Part shown: one piece after another, positions 24,538 through 36,570 of the stretch
Position numbering within the stretch: the first letter of the stretch is position 1
Layout of the letters: the number at the start of each line of letters is the position of its first letter
DNA from: Plantago major
Lineage: Eukaryota; Streptophyta; Magnoliopsida; Lamiales; Plantaginaceae
DNA length: 64,000 bases
Direction: 5' to 3'
NCBI GenBank assembly: GCA_026545765.1
Contig: CM048844.1
Location: forward strand, 19,352,237-19,416,236
The notes under the pieces: generated by a model
Seen by the model: the letters and a program-made list of their open reading frames with translations, nothing else
The model's database searches: none
What the model was told of the DNA's origin: nothing
Position numbers and translations under genes: made by a program

Positions 24538-27117
24538 ATGTTGCATTCCACTCTTGTCTACATTCTGGCAGTGCTAACAAGTACTGCAATTACACTACCT
24601 GGAATTGCAGGAAAATTAGTCAATAACAACTCATTGATTCCGGCTCTATTCATTTTTGGTGATTCGACAGTCGATGCTGGCAACAATAATAACCTCGAGT
24701 GCGTATTCAAGAGCAACTTTGCGCCTTATGGGATGCATTACAACAATCGCGTTGCCACTGGAAGGTTTACTGATGGAAGGCTATTGACCGATTATTTGGG
24801 CAAGTCCATCCATCTCATGATACTAGTAATTTACAGTTCTTCTTTGTTTTCCATTTCGCGTAAATTTGATTGTGTTTTTCCTGTGCAAACAGCTTCATAT
24901 ATTGGATTAAAAGAGAACGTTCCAGCATACTTGGAACGCCCCAGCCTTGAGGAAATGATGACTGGAGTTTCTTTCGCTTCTGGTGGATCCGGATTGGATC
25001 CGCTTACACCTCAAATAAGTGTGAGTACTGTCTCAGTTCAATAACAAGATTGTTGGTGGATCCAACCTTATTCTTCTTAGCATTAGCTTATCAGCCACCT
25101 TATAAACTCGATGACTTTATTTTCGAAATATACATGTTATGTGAACTACTAAGCGCTAACTTATAAGCGAAGTAGTTTATAAACTTGTTCATATAGCTTA
25201 TTAAAAAATAATTTAGCTGATCAACTACCAGATGACTTATAAGATATATTTGTTAGATTATCAGCTACAAAGCTAAATTTTCAACTAGTTTTGCTAAACT
25301 GATTTACGAGTATATTAATTATTATAAATAATTATTATGGTGGTATGTATACACATTTTTGTAGGGTGTGTTATCTTTACAGAAGCAACTGGAGTATTTC
25401 AAAGAATACAAAGCAAAAATTGAAAGTACGATTGGTGAGAAAAGGACGAAGGCTTTGATCGGAAAGGCAGGATATATCATAAGTGCAGGCACAAATGATA
25501 TCGCCATTACTTATTTGAGTACGCCTTTTCGACGAGCTACCTACAACATTACCGCCTATCAACAACTTCTATTGCGAAATCTCCAGCAACTTGTTGAGGT
25601 ACGATCCTTTTTTGTTCTTTTTTTTCCTTGTTTTCTTTTTTTGAATAGTAATACTTTAAGCAAACAATGTCTAACACGTGAGTAAGTCTTCTAAAATACG
25701 GTATTTAGACTCTAGAACTCCGATTAATTTACTTTCACCCTGATAATATAGTATAGTTACAGTACTAGTTAGTTAGGTTTTAACCGGAACTGACGCGGGA
25801 ATTTAACATGTACCACCATGTGGGAAACATTTTTGAACGTATTTGCTTTGCCCTTAGCCCCTTAGTTATGATGAGATCTACTTAATTTGTTGGTCCTCAT
25901 CTAGACATCATGGGCCTGTCCCAGCTCATAAGTCATAATATGGATGGTCCTATGTGTTCCATTCTTTGTCAAGTATACTGATAGTACAACTTAACTAACG
26001 TTGTTAGTTCAAGTAGGAAGATAATCGGGTACATTTAACTAAGGTTAAGTGTTTGAACTTTATGGATGTAAAAGTTGGATGAGTCACCTTTCTCAAATAG
26101 GTTGGTAAAAGAAATCATTTTGTACTTATAGCTTTCATGAGTATCACTTGCCCCTGCCCCTTTTAGTATGTATGGTTTACCATCTAAATCAAAATTCCAG
26201 GAGGCAAATCACAACGAATTTGAAACTTACAGTGAAAAATCACACATGCAAAGTTTATATAACAAATCACACATTATTTGAAACTTAAAATTGCATAGGT
26301 AGGCGAAATCGTTTTTTACAATTAGATAAAAATGTAATTGAGAATCTTAATAATCCTTTTCTCTGAGTATGAGTATTAAAACTTATAAGCATGTGTGCAG
26401 GATCTAAGGTCCGAGGGAGCTCAGCTAATAGCAGTGGTAGGGCAACCGCCCATCGGTTGCTTACCGGTCATCATAAGCTTGTATTCTCAAAGCCTAAATC
26501 CGAGCCGATCGTGCATCGACTCCATATCATCCATGGCTATCAATTACAATCGCATGCTCCAAGAAATGTTAGATGCGGCTCGAACCCCAGCCTCAAATCT
26601 CATTTACGTTGACATTTACGGAACATTAAGGGAATTGATTTCAAATCCCTCTAAATATGGTAAGTTTAAAATTGAAAACCAAGCACACTACAATATAGAT
26701 TTTGTCTGTGCGACAACACGATAAAGTGATCCACGATACTTAATAAGTTTACTACACTTTTACAAGAAGTACTCTTAACCTGTACTATATAAGATAAAAA
26801 GTATCGTGAGGCACTACAATATATCATACTGTAACAAAGACACCAAAACCTTTATATTCTATTCTCTGTGTTGTTTGTACTATGTGTTGGGATATTAATT
26901 GGGCCACTATTAATATGTTGGTGCAGGTTTTGATGAGGTGAATACCGGTTGTTGTGGAAGTGGACTTCTGGAGACCAGTTACTTGTGCAATCCAAGATCG
27001 GCAATTTGCTCGGATCCATCAAAATATGTCTTCTTTGATTCAATACACCCAACTGAAGTAGCCTACTATCATATTTTCAAGGCCCTGCAACCGCTAATCG
27101 ACCGTGTTCTGAAGTGA
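24538..27117 (+). CDS. GDSL esterase/lipase 1 (At5g45960-like)
   Basis: Secreted SGNH/GDSL-family hydrolase; members cleave ester bonds in lipids, cutin-type polymers or acylated metabolites. The substrate here is unknown. Five exons, 24538-24799, 24893-25020, 25365-25598, 26401-26659 and 26927-27117, give 357 residues. A signal peptide covers about residues 1-25. Block I is GDST with catalytic S43; block III is GTND (172-175, with oxyanion N174); block V is DSIHP with catalytic D332 and H335. The first intron begins GC rather than GT (after TTGG at 24799). The join is supported by the identical position in the paralogue at 46943, where the donor is GT, and by the conserved A-S-Y-I-G continuation. 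Intron 2 contains a Tourist-like MITE. The coding region appears intact. Confidence 0.93.
25074..25300 (-). mobile_element. Diverged Tourist-like MITE in intron 2 of GDSL gene 1
   Basis: Read on the minus strand it matches the element copies at 43.2-45.2 kb. It has TTTAGCAAAACTAG at one end, internal AGCTGATAA-type repeats, and the reverse of the CGAAAATAAGCTCATCGAGC block at the other. The termini are eroded and no target duplication was found. Confidence 0.65.
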
Positions 27118-27852
27118 TTGGTTCAATATGGATTACGGCCCAAAGCGTACAATTTCGATTTTAAAAGATGGCCCATTAATTTCTTTTCCGCGCTTTATCT
27201 GTCCAGTTGCATGTATTATTAATCAAAACAAAACATAATTGTTCTATATTAATGTATGTGAAGTTGAGTACGTCAGTTGTTTTGTAGGATTCTTTTTCGG
27301 GTTGTTAAGTTTATGCGAACAGATTATAAATTTAGTTCAGAAATAAAGTTTAACTGTTTGAGCAAATGATCCAGTTTGAAAATTTTGAGAAAAGTTTTAA
27401 AATTCCAGTGACGCACAGTAATTTCAGTCATTGACGTAGTGGACTATCAATGTGGCTTAATCAAACAATCGGAAATACGAATTAGTGAGAACTGAATCGA
27501 AAGCTACAAGACGAGACGACACCATCTAAGGGGTTCTACTTGTACCTTTTTGCCTATGCTTTGTACTGCACATTATTAATAATGTACTGTATTAGGGTTG
27601 ATATTGTACATTGTGCATTATAGATAGTACTTGAGCGCTTAGTTAGTTAGAAGCTCTGTTTAAACAGAGTTTAAGCTGAGATTGTACTTATTTTAGGGTT
27701 TTTCAACTGTAGTCCTTCACACACATTTAACCTAGCAACAAACTAGCCAGCCTGTTCTTATTTCTACGTACTGGACGACTAATGGAAATATTATAACTTA
27801 GTGTAACTTTTAAAAGTTCATGCCAAATTAGTGGTACCTAAATAAATTCCTA
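27118..27852. other. Spacer between GDSL gene 1 and the Copia element
   Basis: 3' UTR and spacer. A perfect 16-bp palindrome CTCTGTTTAAACAGAG lies at 27654-27669. Its halves resemble the GGCTCTGTTTAGC terminus of the Tourist-like family, so it may be a fused remnant of an excised element. Confidence 0.4.
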
Positions 27853-28122
27853 CGTTTTGTAAGGAAATGTTTTGTTCCACACAAATAAGCTGTGGTTCTT
27901 GTTTGTATTAAATAGAGGAAAAGAGTACAACAGATTCAACAAAGTTGTTACAAGTCATGGGACTGACTAAATCAAATAGACTAACTAACTTGACTAAGTG
28001 ATAGAAGCAGTAGAGTGAGCCTTAAGTATAGGGGAATCTGGTACACTGTTGACAGCCCCCAGCAAGCCGAGCGTGGGATTCGAGCAAACGCGAAGCTTGG
28101 ATCGGAAACGATGGAACAATGG

Positions 28123-29945
28123 TCAGGATACGCTCTTTGTAAAGACGTCCGCGACATTCAAATCAGTAGGAACAAACTGGATATCAATGCGTTTAGATAG
28201 AACCAATTCACGGGTGAAATGGTAGTCGAGCTCTATATGCTTGGCACGCTTGTGCGAAACAGGATTGGTGCTGATGAAGACAGCAGCCTTGTTGTCACAA
28301 AGCAGTATCGGCCTTTGAAGATGTGAGAGGCACAGATTAGCCATCAAGTGAGATAGCCAGACTACTTCACTGGCAGTGTTGGCAAGCGCTCTATATTCGG
28401 ATTCGCAGCTTGATCTCGATATCGTTGGTTGTTTCTTAGAGCTCCACGAAACCAAATTCGAACCTAAGTAGATGGAATAGCTTGAGGTGGACCGACGAGT
28501 GTCGGGACAGCTAGCCCAAGTGGCATCCGAATATGCTAATTGAAGGAACACTTGCAGCGACAAAATCAAGACCATAAGACTCAGTTGCTTTAACATAACG
28601 CAGAATCCTCTTAACAGCTTGAAAGTGAGACTCTTTTGGATCTTGCATGAATTGGCAGACGGAATTAATGGCATAGGCAATGTCCGGTCGTGTAATTGTT
28701 AAGTATTGAAGAGCCCCAACAATTGACCGATAGCCTGTAGCGTCCGAATAGGCAGGGCCATCAAGGCTGAGCTGATGACCTACAACCATTGGCGTATGAA
28801 TAGGTTTGCACTCACTCATGTGGGCTTGAACAAGCAGATCATGTGCGTACTTAGCTTGGCTAAGAAATAAGCCATTTTGTGTGTAGCAAACTTCGAGACC
28901 ATGGAAATAGCTGAGACGCCCGAGATCTTTAATAGCAAACTGAGTATTCAATTGAGCAATAAAACAAGCAATAAGCTGAGAATCATTGCCCGTAAGGATG
29001 ATGTCGTCGACATAGACGAGAAGATAGAGAAGCGTATGGCCACGTGAATAAACAAAGAGAGAAGTGTCTGCACGGCTTCCCAAGAACCCAAGGGAAAGCA
29101 GGTAGGTGCTCAATCGACTAAACCAAGCACGCGGCGCTTGTTTGAGGCCATAGAGTGCTTTACGTAATTGACACACATGAGAGGGAAATCGAGCATCTAC
29201 ATAGCCTAGTGGTTGTTCCATATACACTGTTTCATGAAGATAGCCATTGAGAAAGGCGTTCTTGACGTCGAGTTGATGCAGTGTCCAATGGTTTGAAACA
29301 GCAATGGATAAAACAACACGAACAGTAGTTGCTTTCACCACAGGACTGAATGTACTAGTGAAGTCAAGACCTGGAACTTGATTGAACCCCTGCGCAACTA
29401 ATCGAGCTTTAAGCCTTTCAACAGTTCCATCCGCCAAATATTTTGTGCGAAATACCCATTTAGCACCAACCACATTCATATCATCTGTTTTGGGAACTAA
29501 ATCCCAAGTGCTGTTTTGACGAAGTGCTTGAATTTCCTCATCCATAGCGCGAATCCAAGCGGGATTGCGCGAGGCAGACTTGAAGCCTTTAGGCTCCGAG
29601 GAGGCCAGCAAGGCGTGAAGAAGCGGGGAAGAAATATCGGCAAGAAGACCGGGATGCTTTATCTTGAAGGTACCAGCTTGGGCGCGGGTTCGCATATGGT
29701 GGGTTGGTTGGGGAAAGTGAGGCCGACGCCTTGGAGATGGAGTGAGTGGTCTGCTTGGTGGTGGCAAAGAGGAAGAAGGAACAGATTGTGGAGTGGGAGG
29801 ATTGATGGGAGAAGGCGAAGGCGGTGGAGTATTCTGTTGGATAGAAGACTGTGCAGGGAGTTCTGGATTGGGCTGAGAAGAGAGACAAATGCTACATGGG
29901 CTTGGTTGATTGTGGGCTTGCTGAACAGAAGTGGTGCTGGCTGCG
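28123..29945 (-). pseudogene. Copia reverse transcriptase and RNase H part (frameshifted)
   Basis: Continues the interrupted Copia polyprotein after the inserted LTR. It contains the proline-rich linker, the RT block with LYGLKQAPRAWF and the catalytic YVDD motif, and then RNase H with the CESEYRAL block and a VADVFTKS C-terminus. RT and RNase H lie in different frames, shifting near 28540, so this copy cannot make the complete polyprotein. The frame after the inserted LTR also does not match the integrase frame before it, implying another indel. Confidence 0.9.
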
Positions 29946-32060
29946 TGTCACGCCCCTGACCTTTTTCACCTCATAAGCATGCTTAAATATATCTTTAAGT
30001 AAATTTTAATATTTTGATATGTGTTATATACGTGGCCTTACTTATGGAAAAGATTTACTTATATAATGTGACATGGTATATTTGTGCTATATCTTGATGT
30101 TAAAAATTGATATTATGTGACCGTAATTGAATTTTAATTGTTATCGTTGATTTATAGTTTTGGACCGGCTTATTACTACTTTTAATTTTAACCGTTTTAT
30201 ATCCAAACGAGGGCCTATGAAAGAACGGACACCGTAATATGAACCGTATGAATTTATAGTTTTTGTTTGGTGTGTCTCTTTGACTTTCGGATCATCTTTG
30301 TGAAAATCGAATTAAGCAGGACTTTCGGATCATCTTTGTGAAAATCGAATTAAGCAGACTGGTGTAAATAATTGGTTGATTAAAATAATGTGATTAGTTA
30401 AATTTGATGGTATGACTCACGTCCACCGCCTTAGTGTCTCAACCCTTATCTTTTAATTGAAATTCAATCCCTAGCCTTTAGTAATCAGTGAACAAGCAAG
30501 TTGGTTCCTGACTTTTCATCATCACAGTTTCACGCTGCACTCACACATAAACCCAAGATCAGAACGAAACCAAAAGAAAATGAAAGAAAATTGGTGATGG
30601 TGAGAAGGTGGAAAAGGGATAGAGAAAGGAAATCGCGCGTATGAAAGTCGGGAGCTAGGGAAGAGATTAGGTTGAGATAAGTGACGAAAAGAATAATAGT
30701 ATTCCCTAACCGAATAAAGTTCCAGAATTAACACAGGTATGTTTCGTGTCAAGCAGTTCAATTTTTACGTTACTTCCAATAGCCCTAGGGCCGGCATAAG
30801 TATACTCTTTTACAGGTCTTTTTGCAGCTAAAGACAGTACGATTAACACTAGTGATACTCTTGGATGGTCAACAGTAAGTGTGTTTAGCAACTCGTTATT
30901 TTAGTATTTTTGTAAATAATTTCGGTAACTTGTTGTTTGACAAATATGTGTGATTTGATATTATTGCTTTGGTGCTAGCGTACGAGCTATGTATATGTGA
31001 ATTATATGGTTGAAGTTGTTATATGAAATGTGAAAATATACAGTGGTGTGCTATATATGTGAAATGTTTTGTTTTGGAAATAATGTAAAGTTAAAAGTGA
31101 TTGGCTGATGATATGTATCAATTGTTCCCATGTACGGATGGGACATGTGTGTTGCTAAATTGTTCCCATGTACGGATGGGATACGTGGGATACGTGCATT
31201 TGTTATCTGAAAAGATACTATTTTCTGATAAAGTATTAGTTGTATATATTTATAAACATGATTATGTGAATTGCATTCATAAGAGATAAGATGATTCTGT
31301 TATGGCTGCTGAGACCTTGAGTTATGTGTTTTCCAGCTTGTCTGGATATCCAACACTGGCTAGACTCTGAATATCCATCACTGGATGGACTCTGTATGAA
31401 ATATAGAATTCCAGGTACGGCTGGAATCTGTATAAATCTGTTATCGTGATCATGAATTACTCCTGGTCGTAACAGAGCCATAGCAGACAAAGAAAGTGAC
31501 TAAGCACGTGGATTAGTATATAAATGTGAAAGATGTTGAATGTTTATAGCTGATATGTTGGAATATGAAGTGAACTGGTGTGATTTTGAAACTGTGAAAT
31601 AAATGGAGTCACGTGTTCTGATTGTGAATATATGTGACTGAAAGTGATGTGTTTACCTGGTGTTAAATGGCTTGTTGCCGGTTATTTTACTGGTTATTAA
31701 ATAACATGTTACTAATTATACTTACTGAGCCCGCAACTCATCCCAATTGCGATGTATTTTTTTTATATAGCCTTTGAAGATAAGGACAAAGGAAAGGAGA
31801 GAGCTGAGTAAAAGTAAAGTCATGAATCCAAGGTCGGCCGGCTGGTTTCCAATCCTTCTCCCTCGGCTAGTCATCCGCATATCAATCATGAAAACACTTT
31901 CGTTTTGTGAAAGCTTATTTACTGCATAAAGCTTCTGAAAATGTATTTTTCTGGCATGCAAATGTAAATCTGGTCAAAGAAATTCTGTTTAAAGCTTCCG
32001 CGCGTCTAAATTATAATTTTTACTGTCAGTAATTATCTGTGAGGGTGATAGGGCGTCACA
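29946..32060. mobile_element. Solo LTR (about 2.1 kb, probably gypsy-type) inside the Copia element
   Basis: Begins TGTCACGCCC and ends GGGCGTCACA, flanked by a perfect 5-bp target duplication CTGCG (29941-29945 and 32061-32065) that interrupts the Copia coding region. There are no internal coding domains, so it is a solo LTR left by recombination between two LTRs. Length and TGTCACGCCC start resemble long LTRs of Tekay/Del chromoviruses (inference). It contains a 38-bp direct repeat (GACTTTCGGATCATC...) at 30282-30357 and a duplicated GTTCCCATGTACGGATGGGA block at about 31122 and 31163. Confidence 0.88.
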
Positions 32061-32065
32061 CTGCG

Positions 32066-33655
32066 GCTCAACAAAGGAGACAAAATCCAAGGCTTGGAAG
32101 CTAGATGAGCGTGTGTATCAAAGGGAAAGCAAGTTTCGTCAAATTGCGCATGACGAGTGATATAAAGACGAGTTGTTGAGACGTCAAGACACCGAAATCC
32201 TTTATAATACACACTATAGCCAAGAAAAACGCAAGGCAAGCTGCGTGGGGAGAGTTTATGCGGGGCATAATCGCGTAAGCATGGGAAGATGCGACAACCA
32301 AAAGGGTGGAAATTAGCATAATTTGGAGGAGTATGAAATAAGACTTCAAACGGAGACATATTATCAAGAATGAAGGTGGGGAGCCGGTTTATTGTGTAAA
32401 CAGCGGAGGAAAATGCTTCCCACCAATAACCGAGGGGTAGTTTGGATTGGAAGAGCATGCTAAGGCCCATCTCCGTTACATGTCGGTGTTTGCGTTCGGC
32501 TCTCCCATTTTGAGAAGGAGTGTAAGGGCAAGAGAGCCGATGGAAAATGCCATGAAGACGAAAGTAAGATTGCAGTGAGTGATTAACGAATTCACCACCG
32601 CCGTCACTTTGAAAAGTTTTTATTTTGCAAGAGAATTGGCATTCAACAAACACACAAAATTGAACAAATATGTCATAAAACTCGGATTTGAATTTCATTG
32701 GATATATCCACGAGAAACGAGAGAAGTCATCAATAAAAATGGCATAAAAGCGAAAACCATCATTTGATGTAACCGGGGCAGGTCCCCAAAGATCACAATG
32801 TATCAAGTCCAAAACAGTGGAAGAACGTTTATTATTGATAGGAAATGGTAAACGACAACTTTTAGCCAATTGGCAAGGGGAGCACAAATGTGAGGAGGGA
32901 AGGAGGGACGAAACAGAGAGAAGCCCCTTCTTATTCAATAATGAAATTACGGCATGAGGCACATGGCCAAGCCGTTTATGCCATAAATCAAAGGAACCAC
33001 AAAGATTATGATGTCTAATGGTAGTAACAAGCGCCGAATGGCCTTCCTCTAGCAAGTATAAACTGCCTTCACGCCTCCCTTTTGCTAGGGGCATCCCTGT
33101 CACTCGATTCTGGACAACAAACGAATCTTTAGAAAACAGAACATCAACATTATAATCGTTGGTGAGCTTACTGATGGATAATAAGTTCTTAGTGAGATGC
33201 GGAACCACAAGCACATGTAATAAACGAATGGCAGGAGAAATAGAATGTTGTCCAGTATGGGAAATAGGAAGAGAGGCGCCATTACCAATATAGACTGATT
33301 TCTTACCACCATAAGGAACGACTGAATCGAGAGCCGAGGTAGACGACGTCATGTGGGCCAAAGCACCCGAGTCCATATACCAGTCAGGAACACGGGGATT
33401 GACTGAACACGAAGCAGAAAATGTTTCTGCGGGATTGGCGTCAGTGGTAGGCGATGGTTGATAGCGCATTGGACAGTGAACAACATAATACCCCTCAACT
33501 CTACAAATCTGGCATCTGGGAGTACGTTTAGCACCACCATTACCGCGGCCAGATTGTGAGTTTCGACCACCACCACGGCCAGTAGAGCGACCGCCGCTTC
33601 GCCCAAAATTAGCTTGGCCAGAGAATCCACCACGGGAAGAATTTTGGCGAGCAAT
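32066..33655 (-). pseudogene. Copia GAG zinc knuckle, protease and integrase part
   Basis: From the minus strand: a Gly/Arg-rich segment, a CCHC-like knuckle with CQICRVEGYYVVHC (the usual histidine position is Tyr), then an aspartic protease with WYMDSGA. Integrase follows, with an HKRLGH zinc-binding part, HCDLWGP, FQSDGGGEF and NGRAERKHRH catalytic-core blocks. The frame is open for about 480 codons until it runs into the inserted LTR. The knuckle is only about 240 bp from the primer-binding site, so the N-terminal GAG is deleted. Confidence 0.88.
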
Positions 33656-33995
33656 CAGTTATCGATTTCCCCACTCCCTGCTCTTGAGGATTTAATCCCC
33701 CAAGCGAAAAACTATGAACTCTTCAGCCGCTCGATGGATCGTGCGAATCCAGCTCCTACTGCAGCGTTTTATGCGCAGCCTGCTCTGATACCATGTAAGG
33801 AAATGTTTTGTTCCACACAAATAAGTTGTGGTTCTTGTTTGTATTAAATAGAGGAAAAGAGTACAACAGATTCAACAAAGTTGTTACAAGTCATGGGACT
33901 GACTAAATTAAATAGACTAACTAACTTGACTAAGTGATAGAAGCAGTAGAGTGAGCCTTAAGTATAAGGGAATCTGGTACACTGTTGACACGTTT

Positions 33996-34496
33996 TAGGT
34001 AATACAGTACTTTACTACAAATATGTGGTTATACTTATGTTAACTAGTACTAACCCATGGCGATGCCACGGTATAATTTACTTTTATTAATAAATACAAA
34101 GGGGATGATAAAATAAATTAATCGAGAAAATAAGGTAGTCAAATTTATGTGAACAACGTTGATCGTGGTGTCAGTCGGTAGTCCTTCATCCAATATTATA
34201 TCAGTGAGTGTTTATTTATATTAACTATATAAAATGTAAAAATAGGGTCCTACCGTACCCGACCTGTTAATTAGTAACAGATACATGTATTTTTTTAAAA
34301 AAATCTATCCCTCAAACGAAACTAAAATAAAATACAAAAGTATACAACACAATCAACAGGGTTGTTCCCAACAACCCCGCGGTGGTATATGTGGTCACCC
34401 CACCAGACACAAAAAAATATTATACAAACTTAATTTCACATGTTACAGTTGTTTTTTTCCAATCCACCGGTTCCCAACAACCCGCGGTGGACCCCC
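33996..34496. other. Spacer after the Copia element
   Basis: AT-rich sequence without a gene. A block TTCCCAACAACCCGCGGTGG (or a one-base variant) occurs twice, near 34364 and 34470. A CCCATGGCGATGCCACGGTATA block at about 34055 recurs in diverged form at about 36669, indicating an old dispersed repeat. Confidence 0.45.
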
Positions 34497-34805
34497 CTCC
34501 GTCATGGAGATCAAGAAAGTACAGAGAAGATAGAAGAGAGTTTCCCCACCTAGAGAGTACCTGCCATACCCCCCCCCCCCGGTTATGGAGATCTATAAAG
34601 TACAAAGAAGATGGGAGACATTTTCTCCGCCTAGAGAGTATAAGTTGATCCCCCTCCCCCGGCTCGTTATGGAGATTAAGAAAGTAGAGAGAAGATCGAA
34701 TTGAGTTGAGTCTCCCCACCTAGAGAGTATCAGATCCCCATACCCGTTATGGTTCAAGAAAGTAGAGAGAAGATCGATTTCCCCGTCTAGAGGGTATATG
34801 CAGAC
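34497..34805. repeat. Tandem repeat, four units of about 80 bp
   Basis: Units anchored on TTATGGAGAT-like starts at 34504, 34585, 34669 and 34749 (periods 81, 84, 80). Each contains AAGAAAGTA-AGAGAAGAT and CCCACCTAGAGAGTA blocks, separated by poly-C runs. The conserved blocks are purine-rich on the plus strand. Confidence 0.85.
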
Positions 34806-34839
34806 TCCCCCCCCCCCCACCACACCCCACACCCCGCCG

Positions 34840-36570
34840 GAGAAAAATGTAAGTTTTGCTAACTTAATTATAAAATGTTGCGCTCGGATCTTATAACAAA
34901 GGTATGGAACGGGTTCGAGTATATGCCAGACCAGACCTAAACATCATTATTTCGAACGGGGTTGAATTCGGGTTGGATAGAACCAGTCGTTCCAGCCAGA
35001 GACTGTAGAGAAGAGAACCCTTATACCTCATCGTACCGATCGAATCTTATACATAAAGAAAAGGAAATTGAAAGTCTTCACGTGTAAAATTAATGTTATT
35101 GATAGACATGTAAAGATCAAACACACCACCAATTAGCTTATTTATATCTCTTCTATCTCCTGAAACTGAAAAAAGCAGGTCTAGTACACGATTCATAGAA
35201 CATTCTTAGAAGATTAGTTGAAGGGGCAAGCATAAATCCAAAGGCCCATTAAAAAAATGCATATTCAACAGTAAATCATACACATGTGAGGTATAAAATA
35301 TAATTAAGCTTCATTATCAAACTTCACCATAGAATACAAATTAACTTTAAACGTTCACTCATCATGTTAAACTATATAAGAATGTATGAGTTTCATTCAT
35401 GTAAGCTTGGGTTAACTTAGTATTGTCCTTAGAGTATATAATCCACTTCATCAACATCAATATCGAAATGTTTTAATTTTGTAGGAGTTGTACACTCAAA
35501 CTTATTCTCATGATAACTATGACTTAAATAAGTATATTATTTAGTATTTTTCTACTTCTTTTATGCTTGGACCATCCTCCATGTTTGGAGAAACACCAAT
35601 TGAAACGTAAAAGAAAAATCAGAAAAAAATACGGCAAACTAAAGTTTCTTTATTATTACAAATAGATAATCAATACCGGGCATGAATATGGAGATAAATG
35701 AGTAAATGATTTGTATATAGGTAGGTTTAATATTGCAAATGGATAGTTTTTGTTATGTTTATTACTATCCAAATTTATATTTTAGGTCGTAAACATTTGA
35801 GTGTAAAAAACATTTTAGTAGACTTGTGCCAATCAAGCTTTATAAATTCATTTGGCCAGTGGTTGGATCGGAGTTCCTAGCTAATTGTCGATTGATTAAT
35901 CAAGTATGAATTTTTAGTTTTCCTTCCTTTTTTAGTTTATAAAAAAAAATCATTATGGAATAGTGCTGCCATATTTACTTTTTAATAGTGAGAGATGATA
36001 AAGATTTAAATTATAATTAAAGCTCATATACATCATTAACTTACTCACCTGTATTTTATTTACTACTAATTCACAAAGTACTTTAGTCACATTTCGTCAA
36101 TGATAACAATAACTCAGCTAATTTACGTGATTATAAAGAATGAACACGTGCAAGGTTATTCTTCCTTATCCCAGTCGTGCAGTGTAAAGTGCAAACTTTG
36201 ACTCCGCATTTACCTCTGCCAATTAAGAATTACAAATAAAAGGCTATTCCTCCCGTATCCAAGTCAAATATGTCCATAATAATATTTTGCAATCACTCCA
36301 ACCTCATCTGGTAGAGCATATTGTAAAAAATAGAAGCATCAAATTTATCTTGATCCATATCAAATTATAAAAAAAACAACTTGAGAAGAATATATATATG
36401 TGTAGAGTTGTATTTAAGTGCACAATTATAGTAGATAATATTGTTGTTAGCAGACTTTATGAAAACATGCGAGTGATAAAGTCGAAAAGATTTAGATGAA
36501 TTTGTCTTGACACGGTGAATTTAAATATATGTTCAAATTATTTTTCGGAGTTTTGTATATAAATTTATAT
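34840..36570. other. Gene-free AT-rich region
   Basis: No coding sequence, element ends or tandem repeat recognised in about 1.7 kb. Confidence 0.5.

Larger units (their letters stand above)
27858..33990 (-). mobile_element. Ty1/Copia LTR retrotransposon, defective, nested with a solo LTR
   Basis: LTRs at 27858-28054 and 33794-33990 are 197 bp each, start TGTAAGG and end GTTGACA. I see only three differences between them, all transitions. A perfect 5-bp target duplication CGTTT flanks them (27853-27857 and 33991-33995). On the minus strand the primer-binding site TGGTATCAGAGC follows the 5' LTR directly, the standard initiator tRNA-Met site of plant Copia elements. A GCTGGGGGC polypurine tract precedes the 3' LTR. 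Domain order GAG zinc knuckle, protease, integrase, RT, RNase H defines Copia; the short LTR suggests the Ale/Retrofit lineage (inference). Most of GAG is missing, with less than 250 bp between primer site and zinc knuckle. Confidence 0.95.

Noticed and set aside
34285-34832. Several 80-100 codon frames
   Set aside because: Generated by the 80-bp tandem repeats, which keep frames open on both strands.
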